Assembly (NCBI RefSeq): GCF_000015565.1
Contig: NC_008786.1
Span: forward strand, 3,522,501 to 3,586,500
Direction: 5' to 3'
Source: Verminephrobacter eiseniae EF01-2
GTDB lineage: Bacteria; Pseudomonadota; Gammaproteobacteria; Burkholderiales; Burkholderiaceae_C
DNA length: 64,000 nucleotides
The notes under the pieces are model-generated. The model did not search any database. It was not told the origin of the DNA and saw only the letters and a list, made by a program, of their open reading frames with translations. Shown here one piece after another: positions 30,141 to 39,163 of the stretch. Made by a program: the position numbers and the translations under genes. Numbering within the stretch: the stretch's first letter is position 1; each line of letters starts with the position of its first letter.

Positions 30141-30249
30141 CTGGTGTGCCGTCCCGTAAATGGCGGGACAAAATGAAAGTAATGCGTTTCGTGCCAGGGC
30201 AGGGTGCCATTTGATTTCATCTGCAGTCATTTGCGGGACGGCACACCAG
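30141..30249. repeat. 109-bp palindromic element at the dehydrogenase 3' end
   Basis: A perfect 16-bp inverted repeat (CTGGTGTGCCGTCCCG at 30141-30156 and its complement at 30234-30249) bounds an imperfect palindrome. Similarity between the arms continues inward (TAAATG/CAAATG, ATGAAA). It has the form of a small MITE or paired element ends. The right part supplies the last residues and the stop codon of the adjacent dehydrogenase. Confidence 0.7.
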
Positions 30250-31305
30250 GTGTTGACACACAGCATTCGTGACCTGTGCGGTAGTGGCCTTGCCGCCCAA
30301 ATCACGGGTGTGCAGCGCCGGGTTGGCCGTGACACTTTCGATGGCGCGCATGACCTTTGCAGCAGCTTCGTTTTCGCCCAGATGTTCGAGCAGCATCACT
30401 ACCGACCAGAACGTGCCCACCGGATTGGCCAGGCCCTTGCCCATGATGTCGAAGGCCGAGCCGTGGATGGGCTCGAACATCGACGGGTAACGCTGTTCCG
30501 GGTCGATGTTGCCGGTCGGGGCAATGCCCAGGCTGCCGGCCAGGGCCGCAGCCAGATCGCTCAGGATGTCGGCATGCAGATTGGTGGCGACGATGGTGTC
30601 CAGCGTGGCCGGGCGGTTGACCATGCGTGCGGTGGCTGCGTCGACCAGTTCCTTGTCCCATTGGACGTCCGGATATTCTTTCGAGATCTGCACCGCGATC
30701 TCGTCCCACATCACCATCGCGTGGCGTTGGGCGTTGCTCTTGGTGATGACGGTCAGTAGTTTGCGGGGCCGCGATTGGGCCAGCCTGAAGGCGAAACGCA
30801 TGATGCGTTCGACGCCGGCACGGGTCATTATCGATATGTCGGTGGCGGCTTCGATTGGATGGCCTTGGTGCACACGACCGCCGACGCCGGCGTATTCACC
30901 TTCGGAGTTTTCACGCACGATGACCCAGTTCAGGTCATTCGGGCCGCAGCGCCTGAGCGGGCTGTCGATACCGGGCAGGATGCGCGTCGGGCGCACATTG
31001 GCGTACTGGTCGAAGCCCTGGCAGATCTTCAGGCGCAGGCCCCACAGCGTGATGTGGTCAGGAATGTGCGGATCGCCGGCCGAGCCGAACAAAATTGCGT
31101 CCTTGCCGCGCAATGCGTCCAGGCCGTTGTCCGGCATCATCATGCCGTGCTCGCGGAACCAGTCACTGCCCCAGACGAAGTTCTCGAATTCAAACCTGAA
31201 ACTGCTGCCGGAACTGGCCAGCGTTTCGAGGACGCGTTGGCCGGCGGGCACGACTTCTTTGCCAATGCCGTCGCCAGGGATCGTTGCGATGCGGTATGTC
31301 TTCAT
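30217..31305 (-). CDS. Tartrate/D-malate-type dehydrogenase (isocitrate/isopropylmalate dehydrogenase family)
   Basis: 362-aa NAD-dependent beta-decarboxylating dehydrogenase. It starts MKTYRIATIPGDGIGKEV and has ENSEGEYAGVGG, the catalytic-lysine region TVITKSNAQRHAMVMWDE, and NLHADILSDLAAALAGSLGIAPTGNI. WGLRLKICQGFDQYANVRP is typical of TtuC/DmlA enzymes acting on tartrate or D-malate. The expected C-terminus ends soon after TTAQVTNAVC; here the last ~12 residues (HLVCRPANDCR) come from a palindromic repeat inserted at 30249. The fold should survive, so I keep it as a gene. A divergent LysR gene at 31415 probably controls it. Confidence 0.88.
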   Translation of the reverse strand: MKTYRIATIPGDGIGKEVVPAGQRVLETLASSGSSFRFEFENFVWGSDWFREHGMMMPDNGLDALRGKDAILFGSAGDPHIPDHITLWGLRLKICQGFDQYANVRPTRILPGIDSPLRRCGPNDLNWVIVRENSEGEYAGVGGRVHQGHPIEAATDISIMTRAGVERIMRFAFRLAQSRPRKLLTVITKSNAQRHAMVMWDEIAVQISKEYPDVQWDKELVDAATARMVNRPATLDTIVATNLHADILSDLAAALAGSLGIAPTGNIDPEQRYPSMFEPIHGSAFDIMGKGLANPVGTFWSVVMLLEHLGENEAAAKVMRAIESVTANPALHTRDLGGKATTAQVTNAVCQHLVCRPANDCR

Positions 31306-31363
31306 GAATTGTCTCTGTACGGATCGTTGATAGCGGCACTGTAAGAACTGGACGCCCCGATGC

Positions 31364-31372
31364 AACGTCGTT
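31364..31372. promoter_or_regulatory. Candidate LysR-binding palindrome
   Basis: AACGTCGTT lies midway in the 109-bp gap between the divergent dehydrogenase and LysR genes. LysR proteins usually bind dyads of this kind in shared divergent promoters. The call rests on symmetry and position only. Confidence 0.3.
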
Positions 31373-31414
31373 AAAGTCAATCCATTGTTTACTTGAAATC
31401 AACGACAAGACATC

Positions 31415-32338
31415 ATGAGTGGCAGCGGCATCCAGCCAGCCGATTTTGGCTTTTTCTCCACACTTGCAACCGCTGGCAGCCTGAGCGCTGCTGCTCGTGA
31501 ATTGGGCATTACGACGCCTGCGGTCAGCAAGCATCTGGCATCGATGGAGTCGCGCATGGGCGTGACTTTGGTAAACCGCACGACGCGCCGCATGAGTCTC
31601 ACCCCGGAGGGAGAGGTGTATTTGGAGCATGCACGCCGAATCCTCAGCGACATCGACGGCTTGGAGCAATTGATCCATGGCGCAACAACCTCCGCCAGGG
31701 GGCTGTTGAGAGTGAATGCGACACCCGGTTTCGGCCGCAGTCATATCGCGCCCCTCGTTTCAAAGTTCATCTTCGGGCATCCCGGCGTCGAAGTGCAGCT
31801 TCAACTGTCGGTCAATCCACCGCCGTTGACCGAGGACTCGTTCGATGTCTGCATTCGTTTTGGTTCACCCCCTGATGCCCGGGTCATCGCCAGGCACATC
31901 GCCCCCAATCGCCGTCTTCTGTGCGCGTCTCCGGTGTATATCGCCAAGCATGGTTTGCCCGAAGTTCCGCGCGACCTGACACGGCATAACTGCATCGGTA
32001 TTCGCCAGGGGGATGAAGCCTATGGGGTGTGGCGATTGACAAGTGGCTGCGGTCGATTCAGTACCACCGAGGTCGTCAAAACCAGAGGCAACCTGACGAC
32101 CAACGACGGCGAAATAGCGGTGAATTGGGCACTGGACGGTCACGGCATTCTGATGCGCGCCGAGTGGGACATCGAGAGGTATTTGAAGAGCGGACGGCTT
32201 GTACAAGTCCTGCCGCAGTGCCACACGCCCGATGCGAACATCCATGCCGTTTATCCCAAGCGGCATCAAAATGCCGGGAGGGTACGGGCGTTCGTGGAGT
32301 TCATCACCCGCTCCCTGACGCCGAACCTTGCCCCTTGA
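31415..32338 (+). CDS. LysR-family regulator (TtuA/DmlR-like)
   Basis: 307 aa. The N-terminal winged helix reads FFSTLATAGSLSAAARELGITTPAVSKHLASMESRMGVTLVNRTTRRM, and the effector domain begins near residue 93 (GLLRVNATPGFGRSHIAPL). Divergent arrangement with the tartrate/malate-type dehydrogenase suggests it senses the same acid and activates that gene. A 7-bp stem hairpin follows the stop codon. Confidence 0.9.
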   Translation: MSGSGIQPADFGFFSTLATAGSLSAAARELGITTPAVSKHLASMESRMGVTLVNRTTRRMSLTPEGEVYLEHARRILSDIDGLEQLIHGATTSARGLLRVNATPGFGRSHIAPLVSKFIFGHPGVEVQLQLSVNPPPLTEDSFDVCIRFGSPPDARVIARHIAPNRRLLCASPVYIAKHGLPEVPRDLTRHNCIGIRQGDEAYGVWRLTSGCGRFSTTEVVKTRGNLTTNDGEIAVNWALDGHGILMRAEWDIERYLKSGRLVQVLPQCHTPDANIHAVYPKRHQNAGRVRAFVEFITRSLTPNLAP

Positions 32339-32347
32339 TCCGACAAC

Positions 32348-32370
32348 AAACCCGGCATCCATGCGGGTTT
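32348..32370 (+). terminator. Hairpin after the LysR gene
   Basis: AAACCCG and CGGGTTT pair around a 9-nt loop, ending with TTT and followed by CGCCCTTTTG. It lies 10 bp after the stop codon at 32338. It is a plausible intrinsic terminator with a broken T-tract. Confidence 0.5.
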
Positions 32371-32495
32371 CGCCCTTTTGGGCACCAGGACACGACCCCC
32401 TCTGCACCGAGGTGGTTGATAAACTGCTTGGGCACGATGCGATCATGGCGCCAGAAAGCACCATTGCAACAGACCCTCCGTCGCTGACAGACCCC

Positions 32496-33410
32496 ATGCA
32501 CCTGCCTTCCATTACCGCGTTAAGGGCGTTGGATGCCATCGCCAGGCATGGCACCGTGTCGCGCGCAGCCAGCGAACTTTTTCTGACACGCAGCGCAATC
32601 AGTCACCAAATCAACGTGCTGGAACAAACCCTTGGCTTTGCAGTAACGCAAAGAGCAGGGCGCGGTATCACGCTGACCTATCGGGGTCAGCGCTATCTGC
32701 ACGAGGCCCGGCGTGTGCTTTCCATCCTGGAAGAGGCGGTGCGGCGTAGCGCCGGTGGCGAAGTGGCCGGACATTTGCGTGTGAGCTGCACGCCTGGTTT
32801 TGCGGTCTACTGGCTCTGTCACCATCTCGGTGCGTTTCAGGGCGCGTACCCGCATGTGGAGCTGAGCATCACAGCGCCGCGTGCGTCGGACGAAGTGAAC
32901 CCGCGCGACGCCGACCTGTTTATCGTCTATGGCAGTGGCAACTGGCCTGACTTTTCTGTTGAACCCATCACCTCGCTGAGTTACTTTCCCGTCTGCAGTC
33001 CGATGCTGATCAATGCACGCGGCCGTCCGCTGGCGCTGGATGATCTCGCCGATGTACTGCTGTTGCACATGGGCAATCATGCGGACTGGGCGCAGTGGCT
33101 CGGGGCTGCGGGTGCGCACCACATCGACGGCCGGCGTGGCATCGTGTTTTCGGAAGCTCCGTTCGCGCAGGAAGCAGCGATCTCGGGGCAGGGCGTGACG
33201 ATCGGCGATACCTTCCTGAGCGGTGATGCGATCGCTCGCGGGCTACTCGTGCGCCCGTTCGATGTGACGGTTGAATCGCCGCACGGCTACTACCTGGTGG
33301 CGCGTCCGGAGCCGTCGCAACGTCCGGAAGTTCGCGCCTTCAGTGAATGGTTGCTCGATGAGTTGCGCGTGTCGATACGCGCATGGAGCGATCACTCGCG
33401 TTACGCATGA
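32496..33410 (+). CDS. LysR-family regulator (GcvA-like)
   Basis: About 304 aa from ATG 32496 (LPSITALRALDAIARHGTVSRAASELFLTRSAISHQINVLEQTLG). Earlier starts at 32445 and 32328 remain possible because no strong ribosome-binding site distinguishes them. The effector-binding domain has LRVSCTPGFAVYWLCHHLGAFQ and GQGVTIGDTFLSGDAIARGLLVRPF, as in GcvA-type activators. It precedes the PotABCD-like transporter in the same direction with a 275-bp gap and is the likely regulator of that cluster. Confidence 0.88.
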   Translation: MHLPSITALRALDAIARHGTVSRAASELFLTRSAISHQINVLEQTLGFAVTQRAGRGITLTYRGQRYLHEARRVLSILEEAVRRSAGGEVAGHLRVSCTPGFAVYWLCHHLGAFQGAYPHVELSITAPRASDEVNPRDADLFIVYGSGNWPDFSVEPITSLSYFPVCSPMLINARGRPLALDDLADVLLLHMGNHADWAQWLGAAGAHHIDGRRGIVFSEAPFAQEAAISGQGVTIGDTFLSGDAIARGLLVRPFDVTVESPHGYYLVARPEPSQRPEVRAFSEWLLDELRVSIRAWSDHSRYA

Positions 33411-33639
33411 AGTGAAAAGCGGCGCTGCCTGATGGCGTGCCAAGGCGCGCCCACGGCATGTTTTTGGCAGTTCGTTGGCTCGCTCCATCCGGAAAACCAC
33501 CGCCGACCTGCTGTGGCGTGGCGCGCGCGCACTGTTTCAGGCATGTTGGCGCCCGGGATGGGTGAATAATTTTGACACTTTGCGGCTATTTTCTTCGATT
33601 GTTGTGCAGTTTTTCGTCATGTACATTCGATTCACATTG

Positions 33640-33656
33640 ACGCCGGGTGCCGGCGT
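33640..33656 (+). promoter_or_regulatory. Short hairpin before the PotA-like gene
   Basis: ACGCCGG-GTG-CCGGCGT forms a tight 7-bp stem 29 nt before the GTG start. The region around it (33560-33640) is much richer in A and T than the neighbours and contains TTGACA at 33572-33577, so a promoter probably lies here. No good -10 partner is visible. Confidence 0.35.
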
Positions 33657-33685
33657 ACGGACGAATCAACTTATAGCGACAGGCT

Positions 33686-34780
33686 GTGGGCACGCTCATC
33701 AAAAACCAGTTGTGCGCCGAGGGCATTGCCAAGCGTTATGGCTCATTTGTCGCGCTCGACGATGTATCGATCAGCGTGCGCGCGGGCGAATTTCTGACGC
33801 TGCTCGGTCCGTCCGGTTCGGGCAAGACGACGCTGCTGATGATTCTCGCCGGCTTCGTCGATCCAAGCGCCGGCCGGTTGTTGGAAGATGGCGTCGACAT
33901 CACTCGCCGGCCGCCGGAAAAACGCAACTTCGGCATGGTGTTTCAGGGCTATGCGCTGTTTCCGCATATGTCGGTGTTCGACAACGTGGCATTTGCATTG
34001 CGGGTTCGCAAGGTCGATGCCTCTGCTCGCCGCGAGCGCGTGACACGCATCCTCGATGTCGTCGGCCTCGGTGCGCATTCGCATAAGCGTCCGCACCAGC
34101 TATCCGGTGGACAGCAGCAGCGCGTGGCGATTGCCCGCGCATTGGTATTCGAACCGGAACTTTTGCTGCTCGACGAACCGCTGTCTGCGCTGGACAAGAA
34201 TATGCGCGAGCAGTTGCAGGTCGAGTTGCGGCGGATTCATCGGCAGGTGGGGACGACTTTCATGTTTGTCACGCACGACCAAGAAGAGGCGTTGGCACTT
34301 TCGACCCGAATCGCGATTTTCGACAAAGGGGAACTGGTGCAAATCGACACGCCGGAGCAGATTTATGCATGTCCGGTCAACCGTTTCGTCGGCGAATTCC
34401 TCGGCAAGATGAACGTTTTCGCGCTCGATTCACAGCGTGAAGATGGCGAAATCACGCTTGGCAACTGTGGCGCTGCCGTGTTGCGTGCGAAATCGTGCGG
34501 TGGTTGCGGCCCGAAGGTGCTGGCGGTGCGGCCGGAACATATGAAACTGCATGTCCGGCCGCCGATACCGTCGACCGACAACGTGGTCATGGGGACGATA
34601 GTCGAACGCATGTTCCACGGTTCACGCACCACATTTTCCATACGCACCAGCGTCGGCAACTCGACCGGTTGCAATGTGCTGATCGACGCCCCGCCGGACC
34701 ATCCGGCCCGCACGCTCGGTAGCACCGCACCCGTGTGGCTGAGTTGGTGCCCGTCGAACAGCATTCTGCTCGCCGCTTGA
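33686..34780 (+). CDS. PotA-like ABC transporter ATP-binding protein
   Basis: 364-aa ATPase of the spermidine/putrescine/opine importer group. Walker [10 protein letters not shown] near residue 44, Q-loop [14 protein letters not shown], signature LSGGQQQR, Walker [14 protein letters not shown]-loop [10 protein letters not shown], and a C-terminal TOBE domain with [11 protein letters not shown]. The start is GTG 33686, because no ATG fits the conserved N-terminus. The next three genes follow closely, and all four should form one operon. Confidence 0.93.
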   Translation: MGTLIKNQLCAEGIAKRYGSFVALDDVSISVRAGEFLTLLGPSGSGKTTLLMILAGFVDPSAGRLLEDGVDITRRPPEKRNFGMVFQGYALFPHMSVFDNVAFALRVRKVDASARRERVTRILDVVGLGAHSHKRPHQLSGGQQQRVAIARALVFEPELLLLDEPLSALDKNMREQLQVELRRIHRQVGTTFMFVTHDQEEALALSTRIAIFDKGELVQIDTPEQIYACPVNRFVGEFLGKMNVFALDSQREDGEITLGNCGAAVLRAKSCGGCGPKVLAVRPEHMKLHVRPPIPSTDNVVMGTIVERMFHGSRTTFSIRTSVGNSTGCNVLIDAPPDHPARTLGSTAPVWLSWCPSNSILLAA

Positions 34781-34839
34781 GAGGACTGGCCACGAGTCCC
34801 GATGAACGCAACACAGCCATTTTCACAACGGAGCACCCA

Positions 34840-35952
34840 ATGGATAAGCACCACCCAAGTGACTGCATCGAGATTCTCATGGATCGTGCACGCGAGGGCA
34901 AAATCAGCCGCCGCCGTTTCGTCAAGGCAATGGGCATGCTGGCGGTGCTGCCGGCCGCGATGCGGGCGGGAGTCGGCTTTGCGCAGGGCAAGCAGCTTGT
35001 CGTGGTGAACTGGGGCGGCGATGCGATCGATGCGTACCGCAAATCCTGGGCGGATGAGTTCAGCCGCAGCAGTGGTATTCCGGTGAAGATAGATGGCAGC
35101 GGTCCGACCGACGGCGCGATCCGGGCCCAGGCCGCAAGCGGCCGCCCGAGTTGGGACGTGGTTGATGCCGAACCATATACCGCGCTGTCGCTCGGGCGAG
35201 CCGGCATCTGCCAGCCGCTCGACTACACGGTCATCGAGCGCAACAAGGTGGCACCCGGTTTCGCCCACGACTATGGCATTGCGAGCTATCTCTTCAGCTA
35301 TGTGATGGCATGGGACAGCAGGAAATACGGTGCCAAGGGACCGCGCACATGGGCCGATTTCTGGAACGTCCAGGCTTTTCCGGGCAAGCGCACATTGTTC
35401 AAATGGATGAACGGGATGCTGGAGGCGGCATTGCTCGCGGATGGCATCGCTCCATCGGCGCTGTATCCGCTGGACGTGCCGCGCGCGCTGCGCAAGCTCG
35501 ATGAATTAAAGCCGCACATTCTCGCGTACTGGGGCTCGGGGGCAGAAAGCCAGCAGTTGATGGTAAATGGCGATGTGTCGGTTGGTGCGATCTGGAATAC
35601 GCGCGCGGGGCTGCTGGAGCAGGACTCCGATGGCCGCATCCAATGGGGCTACGACAATGCGTTCGTCACGCCGAGCTACTGGGCCGTACTGAAAAACAAT
35701 CCGGCGGGTGCGCAGCCGGCCATGCGGTTCATCGCATATGCACAGGATCCGAAAACGCAAGTCGAACTGTTCAAACTGACCGGCAACAGTCCGGCCAATC
35801 CGGCGGCGCGGGCGCTGATTCCCGCCGATCTGCGTGCGCGCGATTGCGGCTCGCCCGAGAACCTTGCCAAGCAGATTCGTCTGAACGGTGATTGGTATGC
35901 GGACCACTATGCCGCCGCGCTCGAACAATATCTGAGACGGTTGGCCAAGTAG
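34840..35952 (+). CDS. Tat-exported PotD-like substrate-binding protein
   Basis: 370-aa periplasmic binding protein. The N-terminal region shows a twin-arginine signal, SRRRFVK (about residues 23-29), followed by a hydrophobic stretch MGMLAVLPAAMRAGVGFAQG, so it may be folded before export. The mature part (QLVVVNWGGDAIDAYRKSWADEF, WDVVDAEPYTALSLGRAG, GAIWNTRAGLL) matches polyamine/opine-type binding proteins. ATG 34840 has GGAG 8 nt upstream. The ligand is unknown; the amidinohydrolase downstream suggests a guanidino compound. Confidence 0.9.
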   Translation: MDKHHPSDCIEILMDRAREGKISRRRFVKAMGMLAVLPAAMRAGVGFAQGKQLVVVNWGGDAIDAYRKSWADEFSRSSGIPVKIDGSGPTDGAIRAQAASGRPSWDVVDAEPYTALSLGRAGICQPLDYTVIERNKVAPGFAHDYGIASYLFSYVMAWDSRKYGAKGPRTWADFWNVQAFPGKRTLFKWMNGMLEAALLADGIAPSALYPLDVPRALRKLDELKPHILAYWGSGAESQQLMVNGDVSVGAIWNTRAGLLEQDSDGRIQWGYDNAFVTPSYWAVLKNNPAGAQPAMRFIAYAQDPKTQVELFKLTGNSPANPAARALIPADLRARDCGSPENLAKQIRLNGDWYADHYAAALEQYLRRLAK

Positions 35953-35959
35953 ATGGGTG

Positions 35960-36796
35960 ATGAATGCCGTGAACTCCACCGCCTTCAAACGCGCATTGCT
36001 GATCGCACCGCTGCCGCTATTGCTGGCGCTGCTCTATGGTTTGCCGCTGGCCGGTGTGATCGGCTGGAGCGTCACTTTGCCGACGCCTGGCCTGGAGCAG
36101 TATCGGCAGGTGGTGACCGATCCATCGATTCGGGACATGCTGCTGCGCACGTTGCGGCTGTGCCTGTCCAGCACCGTTCTTGCGGTTGCGATTGGCTATC
36201 TGCTGTCGTATTGCTGGGTGTTCGCGTCGCGTCCATGGCAGCGTGTGGTGGAAATCGCGGTGTTCGTACCGATGTGGATTTCGGTCCTGGTGCGTGCATT
36301 CGGCTGGCTGATTGCGCTTGGCAACGAGGGCATTCTCAACACCTTGCTGATGAGCGTTGGCTTGATTCACGGGCCTGTGCAAATGACGCGCAATGAGTTT
36401 GCCGTGGTCGTTGGCATGGTGCATTTCATGGTGCCATATGCGGTCTTTCCGCTGTCTTCGAGCATGCGCCAAATCGACCGGCGCACGCTGCTTGCAGCAC
36501 GCGGTTTGGGCGCCGGCGGCCTGCGCACCTTCTGGGCCGTGCTGGTGCCGCAGACGCTGCCCGGACTGCTTGGTGCCTTTCTGATCGTGTTCGTGTTCTG
36601 CCTTGGCTTTTTCATCACACCGGCCATTCTTGGCGGCGGACAGACCACCATGATCGCCGAATATGTTTATCTGCAGATGTTCCAGACCAACAACTGGGGT
36701 CTCGGTGCAGCGTTGAGCGTCGTGCTGCTGGCGTTCATAGGGCTGATGGCCGCGCTCCTGATGTGGGCGAGCCGCGTCAACAAACTGGTCCGTTGA
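35960..36796 (+). CDS. PotB-like ABC transporter permease
   Basis: About 278 aa with six membrane segments, beginning MNAVNSTAFKRALLIAPLPLLLALLYG. The cytoplasmic EAA loop reads AARGLGAGGLRTFWAVLVPQTLPG. It starts 7 bp after the binding-protein stop; GTG 35957 is an alternative start one codon earlier. It pairs with the next permease to form the membrane channel. Confidence 0.92.
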   Translation: MNAVNSTAFKRALLIAPLPLLLALLYGLPLAGVIGWSVTLPTPGLEQYRQVVTDPSIRDMLLRTLRLCLSSTVLAVAIGYLLSYCWVFASRPWQRVVEIAVFVPMWISVLVRAFGWLIALGNEGILNTLLMSVGLIHGPVQMTRNEFAVVVGMVHFMVPYAVFPLSSSMRQIDRRTLLAARGLGAGGLRTFWAVLVPQTLPGLLGAFLIVFVFCLGFFITPAILGGGQTTMIAEYVYLQMFQTNNWGLGAALSVVLLAFIGLMAALLMWASRVNKLVR

Positions 36797-36810
36797 AATG
36801 GATGCCAAAA

Positions 36811-37629
36811 ATGGATGCCAAACATACCGGTCATATGAGCCGCTCCATGGCCGTCTTCGCCATCGGCTTTTTGTTGTTCCCGTTGCTCGCGGTGGTGCCC
36901 GTGTCGTTCACGTCAAAGCGCTACCTGTCGATGCCTGAGGGCCACTGGTCGCTGCGCCACTATGCCGCGTTGTTCAGCAGCAGCGACTGGATGTCCAGCA
37001 TAGTCCAGAGCGTGCTGGTGGCGGCGTGCGCGAGCGTGATCGCGACGGTGCTCGCGGTGACATTCAGCGTGGGTGTCTGGTATGTGCGCTCACGCATCGC
37101 CAAGGCGATGGTGGCGCTCGTGCTGGTGCCGATGGTGATTCCGCCGGTGATTTCCGCGATGGTGCTGTATTTCATGGAGACGAAGCTGGGTTCGTGGATG
37201 CCGTCGGCCGGTTATGACACGCTGCCCGGCGTCGTGATCGCGCACATCGTGGTGATTACGCCGTACTGCGTGGTGACGATGCTCGTCGCGTTGTCCCCAC
37301 TCGACCGGCGCATCGAGCTTGCCGCGCGCAATCTTGGGGCGGGGCTGGCGCAAACCACGTTCATGGTGGTGTTGCCGAACCTCAAATTGGCCATTGCGTC
37401 GACGTTTTTCCTCGGGCTTGCGCTGTCCTGGGAAGAAATTTCGGTGACGCTGTTCGTGACCAGCGTCAACGTCAATACCGTGCCGCGACATATCTGGACG
37501 GATCTGCGGGACAACATCAGTCCTGGCGTCGCGGCGATTTCCGTGCTGCTGCTTGCGCTCACGACGGCCGTGCTGCTCGGGCGCATGGCGGTGCAGCATC
37601 TGGCAGCACGCAGGCAAACCACGCACTGA
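36811..37629 (+). CDS. PotC-like ABC transporter permease
   Basis: About 272 aa with six membrane segments (SMAVFAIGFLLFPLLAVVPV first) and EAA loop AARNLGAGLAQTTFMVVLPNLK. The start is uncertain: a 13-bp direct duplication (ATGGATGCCAAA twice, 36798 and 36811) provides one ATG out of frame and one in frame. I chose ATG 36811; ATG 36802 and ATG 36835 are also in frame. The gene completes the four-component importer. Confidence 0.88.
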   Translation: MDAKHTGHMSRSMAVFAIGFLLFPLLAVVPVSFTSKRYLSMPEGHWSLRHYAALFSSSDWMSSIVQSVLVAACASVIATVLAVTFSVGVWYVRSRIAKAMVALVLVPMVIPPVISAMVLYFMETKLGSWMPSAGYDTLPGVVIAHIVVITPYCVVTMLVALSPLDRRIELAARNLGAGLAQTTFMVVLPNLKLAIASTFFLGLALSWEEISVTLFVTSVNVNTVPRHIWTDLRDNISPGVAAISVLLLALTTAVLLGRMAVQHLAARRQTTH

Positions 37630-38041
37630 GGAACTCCGTCATGGCAAGTGCGAACGGGGCGGAGATGCGCAGATCGGTGCGCTACCACGCTGTGGTGGGG
37701 ATCTCTTTCGCCACGGGTGCGAGTTTGCGGACCTCAGTGCGCGCGTCGACCAGATCGGCAATCCGTTTGCGCGCCGGCCGGGCACCGGCGGCAGGTTGCT
37801 GCCAGTGCTGGCCGGCCCGTGCCTGGTCTGGATTTGCCGCCCAGCGGAGACCAGTTCGACGGTGTGCGCGAGGTTCCCGAAGTGGCGCAGATGCTCGTTG
37901 CAGATGAAGTGCAAACACGGCACGCACTTGGACACTTGGAGCGTGTTCGTTGGAACGGGTCAAAGCACTCCAAACCACTTTGGGCCCTGGCCTGAAGCTG
38001 AATGCGAAATATGTTCAACCCATCCGTGAGGAATATCACAC
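37630..38041. other. 412-bp gap without a recognisable gene
   Basis: Several frames of 80-150 codons are open on both strands, but none has a credible ribosome-binding site, start and composition together, and I recognise no family. A decayed gene is possible. The last 20 bp (GTGAGGAATATCAC) contain the ribosome-binding site of the amidinohydrolase. Confidence 0.4.
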
Positions 38042-38956
38042 ATGACGTTCAATCTCAGAAATCGGCGTGAGGATGGCAGCACGCCGGTGCTCGATACATG
38101 GGGTGCCAATAGCGACTATGGATTGCTGCGCGACGTGCTGCTTGGCCCGGCCGAAAATTACCAGTGGCTCGAGACGAGCTCGCTGTCGAAGAAGAGTCTG
38201 CGCACTGGCCTGCGTTTCGATGCAGACGTAGCGTGCCGACAACATGCGGAGATGGTCGACGCCTATCGTTCGGCGGGCGTGACGGTGCATTTCCATGCGG
38301 CGGATCCCGAACTGCCTTATCAGATTTTTGCCCGGGATTCGTCCGTCATGACGCCCTACGGTGCGGTGATCACCAATATGGCTCAGTGGTGGAGACGCGG
38401 GGAGAACTTCCGCGCGATCGAGACATATCAGCGGCTCGGTATCCCGATCTACGACTACGTCACCGCCGGCACGTTCGAAGGCGGCGACTTCGACATCATC
38501 GAACCGGACTGCGTGCTGATCGGCTGGGAGGGCGTCGAGGGCCGCTCGCAGGAGCAAGGCGCGCTGCAACTCAAAAGATGGTTCGAGAAGGAGGGCTGGG
38601 AAGTGCGCTTGTGCGGCATCGACCCGTATTACGTTCACATCGATCTGATGGTCGTGATGCTGGCGCCCAAACTCGCTGCGGTATGTCTCGAAACGATCGA
38701 TCCAGGCGTCGTCGACTGGTTGCAGGGCAAGGGCATCGAGATCGTCGCCGTGCCGTTCAAGGACACGATGATGCTCGGCTGCAATGTCGTCGCGCTTGGC
38801 AGCGACCGTGTGCTGTTGCCCAACAGCAGTCACTTTCTGAAGGAGCGTTTGAAAGCCCTTGGCTTGCAGGTCTACGACCCTGAGATCGACATGATCGCGA
38901 ATGGCGGTGGCGGCGTGCACTGCATGTGCCAGCCTTTGCGGCGTGATCCTGTTTGA
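38042..38956 (+). CDS. Amidinohydrolase/amidinotransferase of the ADI/DDAH fold
   Basis: 304-aa cytoplasmic enzyme of the guanidino-group-modifying superfamily (arginine deiminase, dimethylarginine dimethylaminohydrolase, glycine amidinotransferase). The catalytic elements can be placed: FARDSSV (D99), EGGDFD (146-151), HID (199-201) and the nucleophile C294 in GGGGVHCMCQPLRRD. The length of about 300 fits DDAH-like hydrolases better than arginine deiminase (~410). It would cleave or transfer the amidino group of an arginine-like substrate. It directly follows the PotABCD-like importer, so the imported molecule is the likely substrate. Confidence 0.85.
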   Translation: MTFNLRNRREDGSTPVLDTWGANSDYGLLRDVLLGPAENYQWLETSSLSKKSLRTGLRFDADVACRQHAEMVDAYRSAGVTVHFHAADPELPYQIFARDSSVMTPYGAVITNMAQWWRRGENFRAIETYQRLGIPIYDYVTAGTFEGGDFDIIEPDCVLIGWEGVEGRSQEQGALQLKRWFEKEGWEVRLCGIDPYYVHIDLMVVMLAPKLAAVCLETIDPGVVDWLQGKGIEIVAVPFKDTMMLGCNVVALGSDRVLLPNSSHFLKERLKALGLQVYDPEIDMIANGGGGVHCMCQPLRRDPV

Positions 38957-39163
38957 CGGCAAGCGGTAGCACGCATCCTCATCGACGGAGGGCGGTCTCG
39001 ATTGCTGGCGCGCAGGCGCCCGCGCACCTGCCCGAAGGCCGGTCTGCCGGGGCGCTGCCGGGTCCAGGCCAGGCTCTGTCAGAATCCGGCATCGATCACG
39101 GGACTTGGGACGTGAAATCATTCGGGCCAGGCCCCGTGCGGTACATCGACCCGGGAATCATCT

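Noticed and set aside
37553..38029. 158-codon plus-strand frame after the PotC-like permease
   Set aside because: It overlaps the permease end, has no ribosome-binding site and resembles no family; neither strand gives a convincing alternative.
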